From: Nitrospira lenta
GTDB lineage: Bacteria; Nitrospirota; Nitrospiria; Nitrospirales; Nitrospiraceae
Assembly (NCBI GenBank): GCA_945865525.1
Contig: CAMBDY010000002.1
Coordinates: 1 to 64,000 of the forward strand
Length of the DNA stretch: 64,000 nt
Direction: 5' to 3'
Part shown: one piece after another, positions 1-8,529 of the stretch
How the letters are laid out: every line of letters begins with the position of its first letter
Numbering within the stretch: position 1 is the stretch's first letter
Position numbers and translations under genes: made by a program
The notes under the pieces: model-generated
Databases searched by the model: none
The model's input: only the letters and a program-made list of their open reading frames with translations
What the model was told of the DNA's origin: nothing

Positions 1-1
1 G

Positions 2-118
2 GAGTATCGCTGGAGTGAAATCTTTCACTGTGTCGACCACCTGGCCCGCCACAATAAGCTCGTCCTGCGCCAACACCACTTTGCCTACACTCTCTTCTCC
101 CCCACGTTCCTGGCCTAA
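2..118 (+). CDS. C-terminal end of a truncated protein, unknown
   Basis: An open frame runs in from the left edge and stops at TAA (116-118), giving about 38 residues that end in ...YTLFSPTFLA. The tail mixes aromatic, His and hydrophobic residues and has no recognisable motif. The upstream part lies outside the window, so neither length nor function can be judged. Another frame is also open here, so even the reading frame is uncertain. Confidence 0.35.
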   Translation, partial: EYRWSEIFHCVDHLARHNKLVLRQHHFAYTLFSPTFLA

Positions 119-372
119 CCGCGTTGTGCCGCCTCAGACGTTCGCCGCATTCTTCTCCACACTATAGATGCGGGTGGGCCGCGCTGACCGGAACCGTGGG
201 AAGCCCCTCCGCGTGAAACTCAGCAGTTTTTCTGCGTCACGGCGTTGTCAGGAGAACGGGCCGGCTAGGGTCTGCTGATGAGGGGATCCCATTCAAGACG
301 GCGCGGGCAGCGGCAGGGTATCGCTTAGCTGGCATGTGGTGGAGCCGGAGGGACGTGGCGGAATCGTGCCGG
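119..372. other. Intergenic stretch without a visible gene
   Basis: About 250 bases between the truncated left-edge frame and the 3' end of the carbonic anhydrase gene. I see no credible coding frame; the plus-strand open frame beginning at 334 is the antisense shadow of the carbonic anhydrase. There is a short GCAG-T5-CTGC hairpin near 225-240, too weak to call a terminator. Confidence 0.4.
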
Positions 373-1065
373 CTAGCGACTGACAGGCTGCGGTTGCCCG
401 CCATCGGCCAATTGCACGTTCACCCGAATGACGCCGTCATTGAGATGCGCATAGGGATAGCCGGCACCGATCGTGGGCAAGGCATCGGCCTGCGCCTGGG
501 TGGTAATGAGGGCGAGGGCGGGCACATAGCGGCCGGCAGCCACTTTGACTCCGATCACTTTCGCCCCTGGCTCGATCACGACATGCGCGCCAATCTCGCT
601 GCGGAAGACGAGCGCCTGCATGCCGACAAAGGTATCGTGGTCCACCTTAGCCGGCCCGTGGACGAGGCATTGATGGGACAAGGACACGCGTGTCCCAATA
701 TGCACGGAGTACTTTTTTCCCTCGACCACCACTTCGTTCTCCGTCAGCTCATGGCCACCTTCGAACGTCTCCAGCCCATGCACGACGACGCCATCCTGCA
801 CATTGCTGTTATCGCCAATGAAAATATGCTCGCCCTCGTCCCCACGGACGGAAGCCCCCGGCGCGACATACACGTGCTCTCCGATGACCACCGAGCCTCC
901 GACCGCCCCGAGTGGGTGGATGCGGGCGGTCTTGGCAATAACGGGTACCGAGACCACTGGGGTGAACGTGGTCTTCACGTTCGGGGCCACCCAGCCGATC
1001 AGGACGCTGCTGACGGCGAGCACGTTGAGGGTGAGGCTGCACACTAACAGTTTCGATCGGATCAT
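373..1065 (-). CDS. Secreted gamma-class carbonic anhydrase, Cam type
   Basis: About 230 aa. It should interconvert CO2 and bicarbonate in the periplasm, because residues 1-27 form a signal peptide or anchor. The rest is a left-handed beta-helix with hexapeptide-like repeats. Compared with the Methanosarcina Cam enzyme as I remember it, the zinc ligands are His96, His131 and His136. The Cam-specific acidic residues (DEG at 76-78, LET around Glu99) and the acidic loop are retained, which separates it from the CamH/YrdA-like relatives lacking the loop. I chose the ATG at 1063-1065 over an in-frame start 69 bases upstream because AAGGA lies at proper spacing and the signal peptide begins there. 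It is monocistronic by position. A role in supplying inorganic carbon to an autotroph is inference. Confidence 0.9.
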   Translation of the reverse strand: MIRSKLLVCSLTLNVLAVSSVLIGWVAPNVKTTFTPVVSVPVIAKTARIHPLGAVGGSVVIGEHVYVAPGASVRGDEGEHIFIGDNSNVQDGVVVHGLETFEGGHELTENEVVVEGKKYSVHIGTRVSLSHQCLVHGPAKVDHDTFVGMQALVFRSEIGAHVVIEPGAKVIGVKVAAGRYVPALALITTQAQADALPTIGAGYPYAHLNDGVIRVNVQLADGGQPQPVSR

Positions 1066-1302
1066 AGTTATTTCCTTATGCCGGTGTCGCGGTGAGTGGT
1101 TGTGAATCGGTAAATCACTGGCCGACCGCCGCATTGGACGAGACCACTACCGTCGATTCACCACACAAACTCCTGGGCAAACAATAGGCCGTTGTCAGCT
1201 ACCACACGCGGGCCCCCACCGGCCGGAGCACTTCCGGCGAAGCGCGAGGCTTCCCTGCGGTCTGGGTCGGGGAGGGAGTGACGGATGCACTTGTCAGGCT
1301 TC

Positions 1303-1319
1303 CGGGAGCGCGGCTCCCG
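1303..1319 (-). terminator. Hairpin downstream of the TPR lipoprotein gene
   Basis: CGGGAGC-GCG-GCTCCCG is a perfect 7-bp stem with a 3-base loop, starting 9 bases past the stop of the minus-strand gene at 1328. No U tract follows on that strand, so it is a terminator-like hairpin rather than a textbook intrinsic terminator. Confidence 0.45.
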
Positions 1320-1327
1320 TCCGATCC

Positions 1328-1756
1328 TTAATAAGGCATTTGTGGATTGGGGTTATGTACCCGCCTCTTGTCCACGAGGCTCTCGCGCACGTCACTACCG
1401 ATCTGCCGAAGTAGCGGGGAATTCCAAATGACGGGGTGGCCGGGAGCCAGGTTCGCCGCCTCTTTATAGTGGGCGACCGCCTCCCGATTTCGACCCAATC
1501 GCTGAAGTGTCAGGGCGAGATCATAATGCGCTTCGGCCAATGCCGGATGCAGCGTGAGCGCCGCCGTGTACTGTGTCGAGGCGAGCTCCCACTGGCCTTC
1601 GGCGAACAGCTGGTTCCCGCGATCAACGGCCAGCGCGGCCGCTGTTGGGACGCCCGCCGGCGCCGTCAACGGGACGCCCGCCAGCGCCGACTTGTTTAAT
1701 CCGCTACAGCTCGCGAGGAGAGCGGTCAGGACCAGCAGTACGAGCACGTTGTGCAT
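1328..1756 (-). CDS. TPR-repeat lipoprotein
   Basis: About 142 aa. The N-terminus is a lipoprotein signal ending in the lipobox LLASC, followed by a short Ala/Pro linker and about two tetratricopeptide repeats (residues ~45-115, with the pattern LFAEGQWELAS...ALTLHPALAEAHYDLAL...). TPRs bind proteins, so this is probably an outer-membrane-anchored adaptor; the partner is not visible. The ATG at 1754-1756 was chosen because AAGGGGAG precedes it and it directly begins the signal peptide; an upstream in-frame start would add 17 residues before the signal. It is followed on the same strand by no close gene. Confidence 0.75.
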   Translation of the reverse strand: MHNVLVLLVLTALLASCSGLNKSALAGVPLTAPAGVPTAAALAVDRGNQLFAEGQWELASTQYTAALTLHPALAEAHYDLALTLQRLGRNREAVAHYKEAANLAPGHPVIWNSPLLRQIGSDVRESLVDKRRVHNPNPQMPY

Positions 1757-1871
1757 TGTGTGGCTCCCCTTGCGACCGAATGATTGAACAGACGCGGGTG
1801 ACAGCAACCGGCCCGCACGAACGAATCACGACGGTGGGTGCGTGGAGACATCACGCCGGCCCGTCTCGTCA

Positions 1872-2582
1872 CTAGCGCGCCGGTGGGACGGCTGAACTCC
1901 CCGTTGCAGGGCGCAAGAGACTGCTGGCCAGGCGCGGCAGATCCACCACCACCACCAGCGACTCATCAAGATATCCCCGCCACTGATCGGCGCGTTTGGC
2001 TTCCGCTGTCGCCACGCGCGCCTCAGCCGGTTCAAAACCCGCTGTAAATTTCAACCGAGCGATCGGCACCAACGGCGCGCGACGCGTATCCGGCTCGTAG
2101 GGTGTCTCATATTGTAGTCCACTCGGCAAACTTTTTCCGTTCGCGAGGATGACGTACAGATGGTCGCCCCGACGAAACACCCCGCCTGACGTAATCAGCG
2201 AGAGGCCTTGCCCATCCCGCTGGACCGCATAGAACGTAATCAGATCCCGCGGAGACGCTTTCGCCAGGCCCGCAACAAGATAGGCGGCCACGGTGTCGGT
2301 GAGCGCACGGTCGGTGAATACGGGGGTCCCATGCGTGTCGGCCAGCAGCCCGAAGGTGCCTACCACATCGCGTTTCTGGACGTACAGCCCCCGCAACACG
2401 GCCGTGACGAGCGCCTTCGAAACAGGTGTCGGATGCGAATGTCCGGCGCCTGCGCGGGGATCAGACTCCACGGCGATTAGCAGCAGGGGATCCTCATGAA
2501 TCAGAATTGCAGGAGGCGCGATGGCGCACGCCGACAGCGCGACCATCACACCAACTGCCATGCCGACCGCTCGAACCCCCAT
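1872..2582 (-). CDS. Conserved-looking lipoprotein of unknown function
   Basis: 236 aa. A lipoprotein signal with lipobox ALSAC at residues 15-19 predicts lipid anchoring. The mature part has alternating hydrophobic strands and a region rich in charged residues (AEARVATAEAKRADQWRG) near residue 195. I recognise no family. Its upstream neighbour on the same strand is the PstS-like gene, 75 bases away, so they could be co-transcribed; whether this protein assists phosphate capture is only a guess. Confidence 0.65.
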   Translation of the reverse strand: MGVRAVGMAVGVMVALSACAIAPPAILIHEDPLLLIAVESDPRAGAGHSHPTPVSKALVTAVLRGLYVQKRDVVGTFGLLADTHGTPVFTDRALTDTVAAYLVAGLAKASPRDLITFYAVQRDGQGLSLITSGGVFRRGDHLYVILANGKSLPSGLQYETPYEPDTRRAPLVPIARLKFTAGFEPAEARVATAEAKRADQWRGYLDESLVVVVDLPRLASSLLRPATGSSAVPPAR

Positions 2583-2657
2583 TAGTGCTGCTCTCCCGTT
2601 TCCGTGTGCACTCTATCAGACCTTTGCCGCCGACGCACCGGTAGCAGAGCGTACAGA

Positions 2658-3758
2658 TTACTGGACGGATGCACTCAGGCCGATCGAGGACGTCTCGGTC
2701 CCCTGAAGGGCGTTCAGATTCGTTATAGTCTGTTGGCGCGAGATGGGATACACCCCGCTACGCGCAATGACCTCCTGCGCTTCCTTACTATTGACGTATC
2801 GCAGGAACTCTGCCAGCGCCGGTTCCAGTTGGGCTTTTGGATCGCGCTTGGCATAGAGGTAGAGCGGGCGAACTAGGGCATAGGTCTTCGCCGTCACGGT
2901 TTCAACGGTCGGTTCGACCGGCGTTTCGCCGGCGACTGCGGCAATGGCCAGAGCCCGAACCGTCGAGGCCTGGAATCCAGAACCGGCATACCCGATGCCG
3001 AAGAGGTCACGGCTGAGATCCAGTATTTCCATCGCGCTTCCCGGCTCCTCTTTCACCTCGGGCTTAAGCGTGCCATTCAGCAGCGCGGTCTGGAGAAACA
3101 TCGTGCGGGTTCCGGACCGTTTGTCCCGGCCATAGAGTCGAATCGGTTGTTGTGCCCAGGCCTCCGTCATTCCTAGTTGCCCCCAGGTGGTGATGGCCGG
3201 GCCCCCGCGGTTCAGTGATGCGCTGAACACAGAGTCCACCTGCTCGAGCGTTAGCGCCCGGAGCGGGTTCTGCTGGTTGACATATACCACGATCGCGTCA
3301 AGCGCGATCGGCACTTCCGTGGCGGTAAATCCATAACGCGTTTTGACACTCGCCTGTTCGTCCGCTGCAAGCGGGCGCGATGAGGCCAACAGGCTCACAT
3401 GACCCGAGATGATATGGCCTTTCACTTGGGCGTCACCACGACGAATGGTGGCTTGATCAGCGATGAATGCCCGCAGGGCCGCGTCGGATCCACCGCCCTG
3501 AATCGCGATCTTAATATTCGGCTGCCACAGTTTAAAGGCGGCGGCCACGCGCATGAGGATCGGCTGCATCGTGTCTGATCCCGCAATGACGATCGCTCCC
3601 GATAGGCCAGCCGTTGGCTGATAGGCAGCGATGGCGGAATCCACGACCGGCTGCATACGCGGCTCCTCGGCTTGGGCGGCGGTCAGGCTGCAGAGGCACA
3701 GCGCACTCACGACGCCCGCAATAACATTTCGTCGACTGGGTCTGTATAGGCTGTTCAC
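2658..3758 (-). CDS. PstS-like phosphate-binding periplasmic protein
   Basis: 366 aa substrate-binding protein of the PBP-like/PstS family. The N-terminus (SRRNVIAG... then a hydrophobic stretch to ~30) is a signal peptide with a Tat-like twin arginine. The mature part shows IVIAGSDTMQPI, which resembles the phosphate-binding N-terminal loop, then GGGSDAAL, and later RDKRSGTRTMFL, the expected anion-contact loop. The start is GTG at 3756-3758, supported by AAGGAGG 8 bases upstream. No pstC/A/B permease genes are nearby. An OprO/P-type porin lies 340 bases upstream on the same strand, which supports phosphate scavenging. Proteins of this type also occur as free phosphate sensors, so transport is not proven. 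Confidence 0.85.
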   Translation of the reverse strand: MNSLYRPSRRNVIAGVVSALCLCSLTAAQAEEPRMQPVVDSAIAAYQPTAGLSGAIVIAGSDTMQPILMRVAAAFKLWQPNIKIAIQGGGSDAALRAFIADQATIRRGDAQVKGHIISGHVSLLASSRPLAADEQASVKTRYGFTATEVPIALDAIVVYVNQQNPLRALTLEQVDSVFSASLNRGGPAITTWGQLGMTEAWAQQPIRLYGRDKRSGTRTMFLQTALLNGTLKPEVKEEPGSAMEILDLSRDLFGIGYAGSGFQASTVRALAIAAVAGETPVEPTVETVTAKTYALVRPLYLYAKRDPKAQLEPALAEFLRYVNSKEAQEVIARSGVYPISRQQTITNLNALQGTETSSIGLSASVQ

Positions 3759-4098
3759 TCGTCGTACCTCCTTAATGAAAGCGATGCTGCATTATCTGCT
3801 AGTCCTTGCTGCTCCATCGACTGTGCACGGTCGCAATTCGTCGTTCACTGCACCGAGGACACGGGAGGTCGTGCTTCTGACCCGCTCTCCATGCGCCGTT
3901 TCTGCCGAGGCAGTGAGGGGGGAACCTTCGGAGGACCCCAACGGTCCCCCCCTCCCACTGCGCGGGGGGGGATGTGAGTCGGGCACACCCCCCACGCGCT
4001 TCCGTTCGATCGGCTCTCTCGCCTTTGGGCGCCGGTCTGTCGGGGCCGGACCCCACGCGGCCCTCCGCTATCTGAGTTACAGCCCGGCTGACCGCGTC
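3759..4098. other. GC-rich intergenic stretch between porin and pstS-like gene
   Basis: 340 bases without a credible gene; the long plus-strand open frame across it is a shadow. It contains runs of C (3954-3960) and G (3963-3970), a GGACC...GGTCC inverted repeat near 3935-3950, and GGGG-CCGGA-CCCC at 4042-4054. The last could help end the porin transcript. The composition is more extreme than the flanking genes and resembles dispersed palindromic intergenic repeats, but I see only one copy. Confidence 0.4.
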
Positions 4099-5613
4099 CT
4101 AGTTCCAGAACCAGACCGCCTGAAACCGCAACAGATTGCCTCTTTCTTCGAGTTGCCGCCCAGTGGTGCTCGAACTTCCACCCGCGACTGTCCCCTTACT
4201 CAGGTTCTTACCCTCCCGAATCGCATAGGCCACGGTAAATTCCCACTGCGGATCCGGCATCCAGGCGATACCGTTTTCGAGTTCTTTCATATCGCCGTCC
4301 GGCGCGCCGGTACTAAACTTGATACCACCATGATATTCCTGGTAGCGCGAATAAAAGTTGGCGAGGCCGGCATCAGAGTATTTCCACTGGTAGTGGGCCT
4401 GCACATATCCGCCATAGAGTGCTGAGTCGACAATGGTGCCACTGGCGTTTCGCTGTGGCCCTTTCCCGAAGGTATATTCCGTGATAAATCCGAATGGCTG
4501 AGGCGGAAAGTACACACTGAAGTTGACGCGCTCGTCCTTATAGTTCCCTGAGGCACGTGACCCACTATTTGTGGGAAAGTTAGACGAGACTGATGTGGGC
4601 GATGAGGAGGAATAAGTTCCCTTCGAGACTTGGTACTGTCCGGTATATGCATTCATACCGGTTTCCATCAGATAGCCGCCGGGCAGCTCCCAAGGCCAGT
4701 TGAGTCGCAGGCCCACATGTTTATTGTTATTGAGCTCAGGCTTATTCAGTCCTTGCCCGTTATACACCGCCAGGTGAATGACGCCGTAATCGCCGGGACC
4801 GTACATATAGTCGAGCATTTGTTTGTAGCGTTGCTGGGCGATCTTCGGAGTCCACATGACGGAGAGACCCAGATCGCGCTCGCTGGTGGCGCCACTGTTC
4901 GTGGCGTCCGCACGGTCGAAGGCCATCCGGACTCGGCTGGCCTGCCAATTGTCAAAGGACACGGGAACTCGCTGTAAGCCGGCTCGGAACCGAAACTCCT
5001 TGTCCTTGTCGAACGCATAATCGCCAAAGGCATCCCGCATGGTCAGGGCATGCGTACTATCCGACCCTGAGGCGGTGAATGCGCTTGCCAAATCTGGCTG
5101 AAAGAAGACCGAGACATGGTCGGAGACCTGCCCGGTCATTACCCACCGGATCCGGCGGAAAAAGAATCCGGGCTGGGATCCTTGCGCCACGCTCCCGACG
5201 GACTTATCGTGATAGGTGCCCATCTTTCCGTTCGTCCCGAGGTTATAGCGCAGCATGCCATAGCCGAAACTCGACATCCGATCGTACCACCGGGGGCTAC
5301 CGCTAAATTCAGCCACGACGGCCCGGTCACTCACCCGCTGCTCCTCTTCGGCTTTGATTCTGATCCAGTCGTCAAGGGTGATGATCCCTTTTTCCAGCAG
5401 GAGATCCTCCATGGCGCTGCTTGACAGCGCACGGGGCGGCGCCACCTGGTCTACGGGGAAAAATCTGGACTGCCCCACGCTCGATGCCGGTTGGGAGACA
5501 GGGGCGGCGGGCTCGAGGGCCTGCGCGATCGTCGCACCTGCAACGACGGTACTGAAGACGGCAGCGCCGATCCATCGACTGATTTGCCACCGCTGCCAAA
5601 AAATGTTGTGCAC
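4099..5613 (-). CDS. OprO/OprP-like outer-membrane porin
   Basis: About 504 aa. A signal peptide (to about residue 33, ending near AQALE) is followed by a Pro-rich linker, an amphipathic helix segment and many alternating beta strands. The last residues are WFWN, an aromatic end like those that direct barrel assembly. Features such as RRIRWVMTGQV, FRFRAGLQRVPVS and YVQAHYQWKYSD fit the phosphate-selective porin O/P family. The start is GTG at 5611-5613 because AAGGAGG lies just upstream; the ATG 39 bases earlier lacks this. The pairing with a PstS-like protein suggests anion or phosphate uptake, though this family also includes non-selective porins. Confidence 0.85.
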   Translation of the reverse strand: MHNIFWQRWQISRWIGAAVFSTVVAGATIAQALEPAAPVSQPASSVGQSRFFPVDQVAPPRALSSSAMEDLLLEKGIITLDDWIRIKAEEEQRVSDRAVVAEFSGSPRWYDRMSSFGYGMLRYNLGTNGKMGTYHDKSVGSVAQGSQPGFFFRRIRWVMTGQVSDHVSVFFQPDLASAFTASGSDSTHALTMRDAFGDYAFDKDKEFRFRAGLQRVPVSFDNWQASRVRMAFDRADATNSGATSERDLGLSVMWTPKIAQQRYKQMLDYMYGPGDYGVIHLAVYNGQGLNKPELNNNKHVGLRLNWPWELPGGYLMETGMNAYTGQYQVSKGTYSSSSPTSVSSNFPTNSGSRASGNYKDERVNFSVYFPPQPFGFITEYTFGKGPQRNASGTIVDSALYGGYVQAHYQWKYSDAGLANFYSRYQEYHGGIKFSTGAPDGDMKELENGIAWMPDPQWEFTVAYAIREGKNLSKGTVAGGSSSTTGRQLEERGNLLRFQAVWFWN

Positions 5614-5799
5614 GTTTCCTCCTTGCGTAATGAGTGGTCCAGTGCTGCTCACTGCTTTCTACTGGAGGCTAGTATCAAGGATGCAGATGACGCATTCGTC
5701 ACGGTGATGTTACAGAAGTGTTAATTTATGTGCGGAGCGGGTGGAGGCTGACCGGTGCGCTAGCCACGAGGGGCACGGACGGGGGCACGACGAGCCGAC

Positions 5800-5816
5800 G
5801 GCCTGTGCCACAGGCC
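5800..5816 (-). terminator. Hairpin downstream of the YyaL-like gene
   Basis: GGCCTG-TGCCA-CAGGCC, located 20 bases past the stop of the minus-strand gene ending at 5836. No T run follows, so its role as a terminator is plausible only. It lies in the 220-base gap that must also hold the porin promoter. Confidence 0.4.
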
Positions 5817-5835
5817 CAACGCGCGCGCGGCCACA

Positions 5836-7956
5836 TCAGGCACACGGTTCAGCCCGTGGGATCCCTTGATCCAGGCGTTGCGTGGCCGATAGGAGCGCAG
5901 CGGTCACCGCCTCGGGATCGGTGAGGGGCGACTGGCAGGAAAAATTCCGACAGAGATATAATGCGGCCTTGCCCCCGACCACGCCCTTCCCGGCCAGGAG
6001 GGGATGACTCGACGGTGGACCCGCCCCCGCGCTGGTCGCGATGACGCGGTGCGGCAAGAACACGCTGCGTACGGCGCCCTGCAAGGCCTCGAGCCCTGGA
6101 TCGGTGGGCACGCCCACCAGCGCTAATTCAATCGGCCCGTCCGCCAAGAAATCCACCACGGCCAGGCTCTTGGCAAAGGCTCGCGGATAGCGGGCAATCT
6201 GACGGCCATAGGCACGGATTCCGCCAATTGCTGCCGCACGCAGGTCTTGGCGATCGTAATGGAAGGAGAGTCGGGCGAGGGCTGAGACGGCCACCGCGTT
6301 GCCACTCGGGGTCGCGCCATCGGCCCCCTCACGCGTGCGCACGATCAACGCTTCATGCCCCTCCGCGGTGGTGAAGAAGCCCCCCTGGTCGTGATCCTGA
6401 AAGGCGCCCAGGATCGTCTCCCCCAAGTGCAGGGCCGCCGTCAGATAGCGTTCCTGCCCGCAGGCTTCATAGAGAGTGATCAGTCCCTCGGCCAGATAGG
6501 CATAGTCTTCCAGAACGCCGTCGAGGTGCGCCCGGCCTTTCCGTGAGGTGCGAAGGAGGGTGCCCTCGGCCGTGCGATGGACGCGCAAGAGGAAGTCGGC
6601 CGCCTGCCGGGCCCCGTCGAGGTACCGGCTGAGTCCCAAGACACGGCCTGCCTCGGCCATCGCGGAGATCATCATGCCGTTCCAGGCGGTAATAATTTTG
6701 TCGTCGAGCGCGGGCGCCACGCGGTGTTGCCGCGCACGATAGAGCAGGGGACGCACGCGCGCGATGGTTGCGTGCAGTTCTTCGCTCGTGAGGTTCAGCG
6801 CCGTGGTCACGGCCTCAAGGGAACGTAGCCGATTGGGAATGCTGTGGTGCTCCCAATTGCCCGCATCGGTGATGTCGTAGTAGGCACAGACTCGGCGTGT
6901 GTCTTCGGCCTGCTGCAGCACGGCGGAGATCTCCGCCGGTGTCCACACGAAAAACTTGCCTTCGACCCCTTCCGAATCCGCATCCGTGGCGGAATAAAAC
7001 CCACCGGCCGGATCGGTCATCTCCCGAAGAATATAGTCGAGAACCTCCGTCGTGACGTGACGATACGACGCGCGCTGCGTGACCTGATAGGCCTCTAGGT
7101 AGGTTGTCGCGAGGAGGGCATTATCGTAGAGCATCTTTTCGAAATGCGGCGCCAACCATCGGTCGTCGGTAGAGTAGCGGGCGAATCCGCCACCGATATG
7201 GTCGTAGATCCCGCCTGCCGCCATGGCATCGAGCGTCCGAGTCACCATCTGCAAGGTGGGGCGGTCGCCTGTGCGACGGTAACAGCGCAGGAGCAAGGAC
7301 AGCCCGGCTGAGGGCGGAAACTTCGGTGCGCGACCGAATCCCCCATGCTGGGCATCGAAATCCTGCTGGAATTGCGTGACGGCCTCATCGAGGACCGCGG
7401 TACTGACGGACACGGGAGACACGCTCTTGAGGGCCTGCGTCAACTGGTCGGTCAATTGCCGCGCCTGGCTCCTGAGCCCAGTCGTGTCCGTCGCCCAGGC
7501 GTCGGCGATTTTTGTAAGTAGGCGCGGAAACCCGGGCCGCCCCCAGCGGTCCTCAGGTGGGAAATAGGTCCCGGCAAAGAAGGGCTCCTGCTCCGGCGTC
7601 AGGAAGACCGTCATCGGCCAGCCGCCCTGGCCGCGGTTCAGGGTCACCGTCGCCTGCATGTAGATCTCGTCCAGGTCTGGGCGTTCCTCGCGATCGACTT
7701 TGATGCAGATAAAATGCTGGTTCATGAGGGCCGCAGTGGCCTCGTTTTCGAACGACTCCCGTTCCATCACATGGCACCAGTGGCAGGCGGAATAGCCGAT
7801 CGAGAGCAGAATGGGACGGTTCTGTGCGAGGGCGGCCTGCAAGGCCTCCGGTCCCCAGGGATACCACGCAACCGGATTGGAGGCATGCTGGAGGAGATAG
7901 GGGCTGGTTTCGTGAATGAGCCGATTCGTCTGGGGGGCGTTCGGGGGCGTCTGCAT
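5836..7956 (-). CDS. YyaL/DUF255 protein with thioredoxin-like N-domain
   Basis: 706 aa, the normal length of the YyaL/SSP411 (SPATA20) family. The N-terminal ~170 residues form a thioredoxin-like domain opening with [11 protein letters not shown] and containing the hallmark CHWCHVM (Cys58 and Cys61) and the [10 protein letters not shown] segment. The remainder is an (alpha/alpha)6-barrel similar to N-acylglucosamine 2-epimerases, with [15 protein letters not shown] and [12 protein letters not shown]. The family is widely conserved but its reaction is unknown; the CxxC suggests redox chemistry or folding. No signal peptide is evident, so it is cytosolic. It stands alone on its strand. The ATG used has no clear Shine-Dalgarno sequence. 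Confidence 0.9.
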   Translation of the reverse strand: MQTPPNAPQTNRLIHETSPYLLQHASNPVAWYPWGPEALQAALAQNRPILLSIGYSACHWCHVMERESFENEATAALMNQHFICIKVDREERPDLDEIYMQATVTLNRGQGGWPMTVFLTPEQEPFFAGTYFPPEDRWGRPGFPRLLTKIADAWATDTTGLRSQARQLTDQLTQALKSVSPVSVSTAVLDEAVTQFQQDFDAQHGGFGRAPKFPPSAGLSLLLRCYRRTGDRPTLQMVTRTLDAMAAGGIYDHIGGGFARYSTDDRWLAPHFEKMLYDNALLATTYLEAYQVTQRASYRHVTTEVLDYILREMTDPAGGFYSATDADSEGVEGKFFVWTPAEISAVLQQAEDTRRVCAYYDITDAGNWEHHSIPNRLRSLEAVTTALNLTSEELHATIARVRPLLYRARQHRVAPALDDKIITAWNGMMISAMAEAGRVLGLSRYLDGARQAADFLLRVHRTAEGTLLRTSRKGRAHLDGVLEDYAYLAEGLITLYEACGQERYLTAALHLGETILGAFQDHDQGGFFTTAEGHEALIVRTREGADGATPSGNAVAVSALARLSFHYDRQDLRAAAIGGIRAYGRQIARYPRAFAKSLAVVDFLADGPIELALVGVPTDPGLEALQGAVRSVFLPHRVIATSAGAGPPSSHPLLAGKGVVGGKAALYLCRNFSCQSPLTDPEAVTAALLSATQRLDQGIPRAEPCA

Positions 7957-8006
7957 GGCGCCACGGTAGCATCGGAGTCAGCGAGGGGTCAACGAGCCGA
8001 TAGACG

Positions 8007-8040
8007 AAGGGGCCTGCAATCGTGAGATTACAGGCCCCCT
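8007..8040 (-). terminator. Second hairpin after the charged-repeat gene
   Basis: GGGGCCTGCAAT-6 nt-ATTACAGGCCCC: an 8-bp GC-rich stem extended by 3 A/T pairs across one mismatch. It lies 50 bases beyond the stop of the minus-strand gene at 8093 and just upstream of the YyaL gene start. It is followed on the minus strand by CTTCGTCT, a weak U-rich tail. Confidence 0.6.
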
Positions 8041-8050
8041 CAGCATTAGT

Positions 8051-8084
8051 CCCGTCAGACGTGTCTGATCAGACACACGACGGG
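8051..8084 (-). terminator. Long hairpin directly after the charged-repeat gene
   Basis: The outer arms CCCGTC/GACGGG enclose the perfect 16-base palindrome GTGTCTGATCAGACAC, with a small internal asymmetry. It begins 8 bases past the stop codon at 8093. With the hairpin at 8007-8040 it forms a tandem pair, probably terminating and protecting a short abundant mRNA. Confidence 0.6.
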
Positions 8085-8092
8085 TGTCGTGC

Positions 8093-8332
8093 TTACTTGC
8101 CCTTTTCGTCCTTCTTCTTCTCGTCCTTCTTATCGCCGAACGTGTCGGCGTGGCCACCCTTCTTCTCGTCCTTCTTGTCCTTCTTGTCCGCCTTCTTCTC
8201 ATCGCCGTATACGAGGACGTTGCCGCCCTTCTTCTCATCCTTCTTGTCCTTCTTCTCTTCGTCCGCGAAGGACGGCGCGCTGAAGGTCACTGCCACGACG
8301 ACGGCCATGATTGCCATTAAGATGCTCTTCAT
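8093..8332 (-). CDS. Small secreted Lys/Asp/Glu-repeat protein
   Basis: 79 aa. Residues 1-23 are a clear Sec signal peptide ending SAPSFA. The mature 56 residues are extraordinarily charged: 21 Lys, 11 Asp and 7 Glu. They form imperfect repeats of the type DKKDEKKGG separated by NVLVYG and HADTFG spacers. No fold is expected from this composition; it is probably disordered and periplasmic or extracellular. A good ribosome site (AAGGGGG) precedes the ATG, and two strong hairpins follow the stop, so I think the gene is real and well expressed. Function is unknown; metal, polyanion or surface binding are possibilities only. Confidence 0.8.
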   Translation of the reverse strand: MKSILMAIMAVVVAVTFSAPSFADEEKKDKKDEKKGGNVLVYGDEKKADKKDKKDEKKGGHADTFGDKKDEKKKDEKGK

Positions 8333-8493
8333 AATATCTCGCCCCCTTGAAATGTGAATGTGAATAGTGCGTGCCCTGCATATCGGGTACGCGAGGGGTA
8401 ACGGTAACGAAATCCGGTCCTGTTGTCAACTGGCTCGCTCGCCCACGGCAGGAGATCGCGGTACGATCGGCCCTTTAGGCCTGTCCCACGCTA

Positions 8494-8502
8494 TGCTACA
8501 AT
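8494..8502 (+). promoter_or_regulatory. Extended -10 promoter for the J-domain gene
   Basis: TGCTACAAT is an extended -10 (TGn plus TACAAT) 27 bases before the ATG at 8530. The -35 region at normal spacing (TTTAGG, 8474-8479) is poor, which extended -10 promoters tolerate. Confidence 0.5.
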
Positions 8503-8529
8503 CCGCGCGCAGGAGAGCAACGAGGTCCT

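Noticed and set aside
334-1047. Long plus-strand open frame of 237 codons
   Set aside because: It is exactly antisense to the carbonic anhydrase, which has complete family motifs, a signal peptide and a ribosome site.
3792-4056. Minus-strand short frames in the pstS-porin spacer
   Set aside because: Repeat-like Gly/Ser/Pro/Arg composition from C and G runs, no start context.
3631-4425. Plus-strand open frame of 264 codons across the pstS-porin gap
   Set aside because: It overlaps the real ends of both genes antisense, has no motif and a composition driven by the GC-rich spacer.
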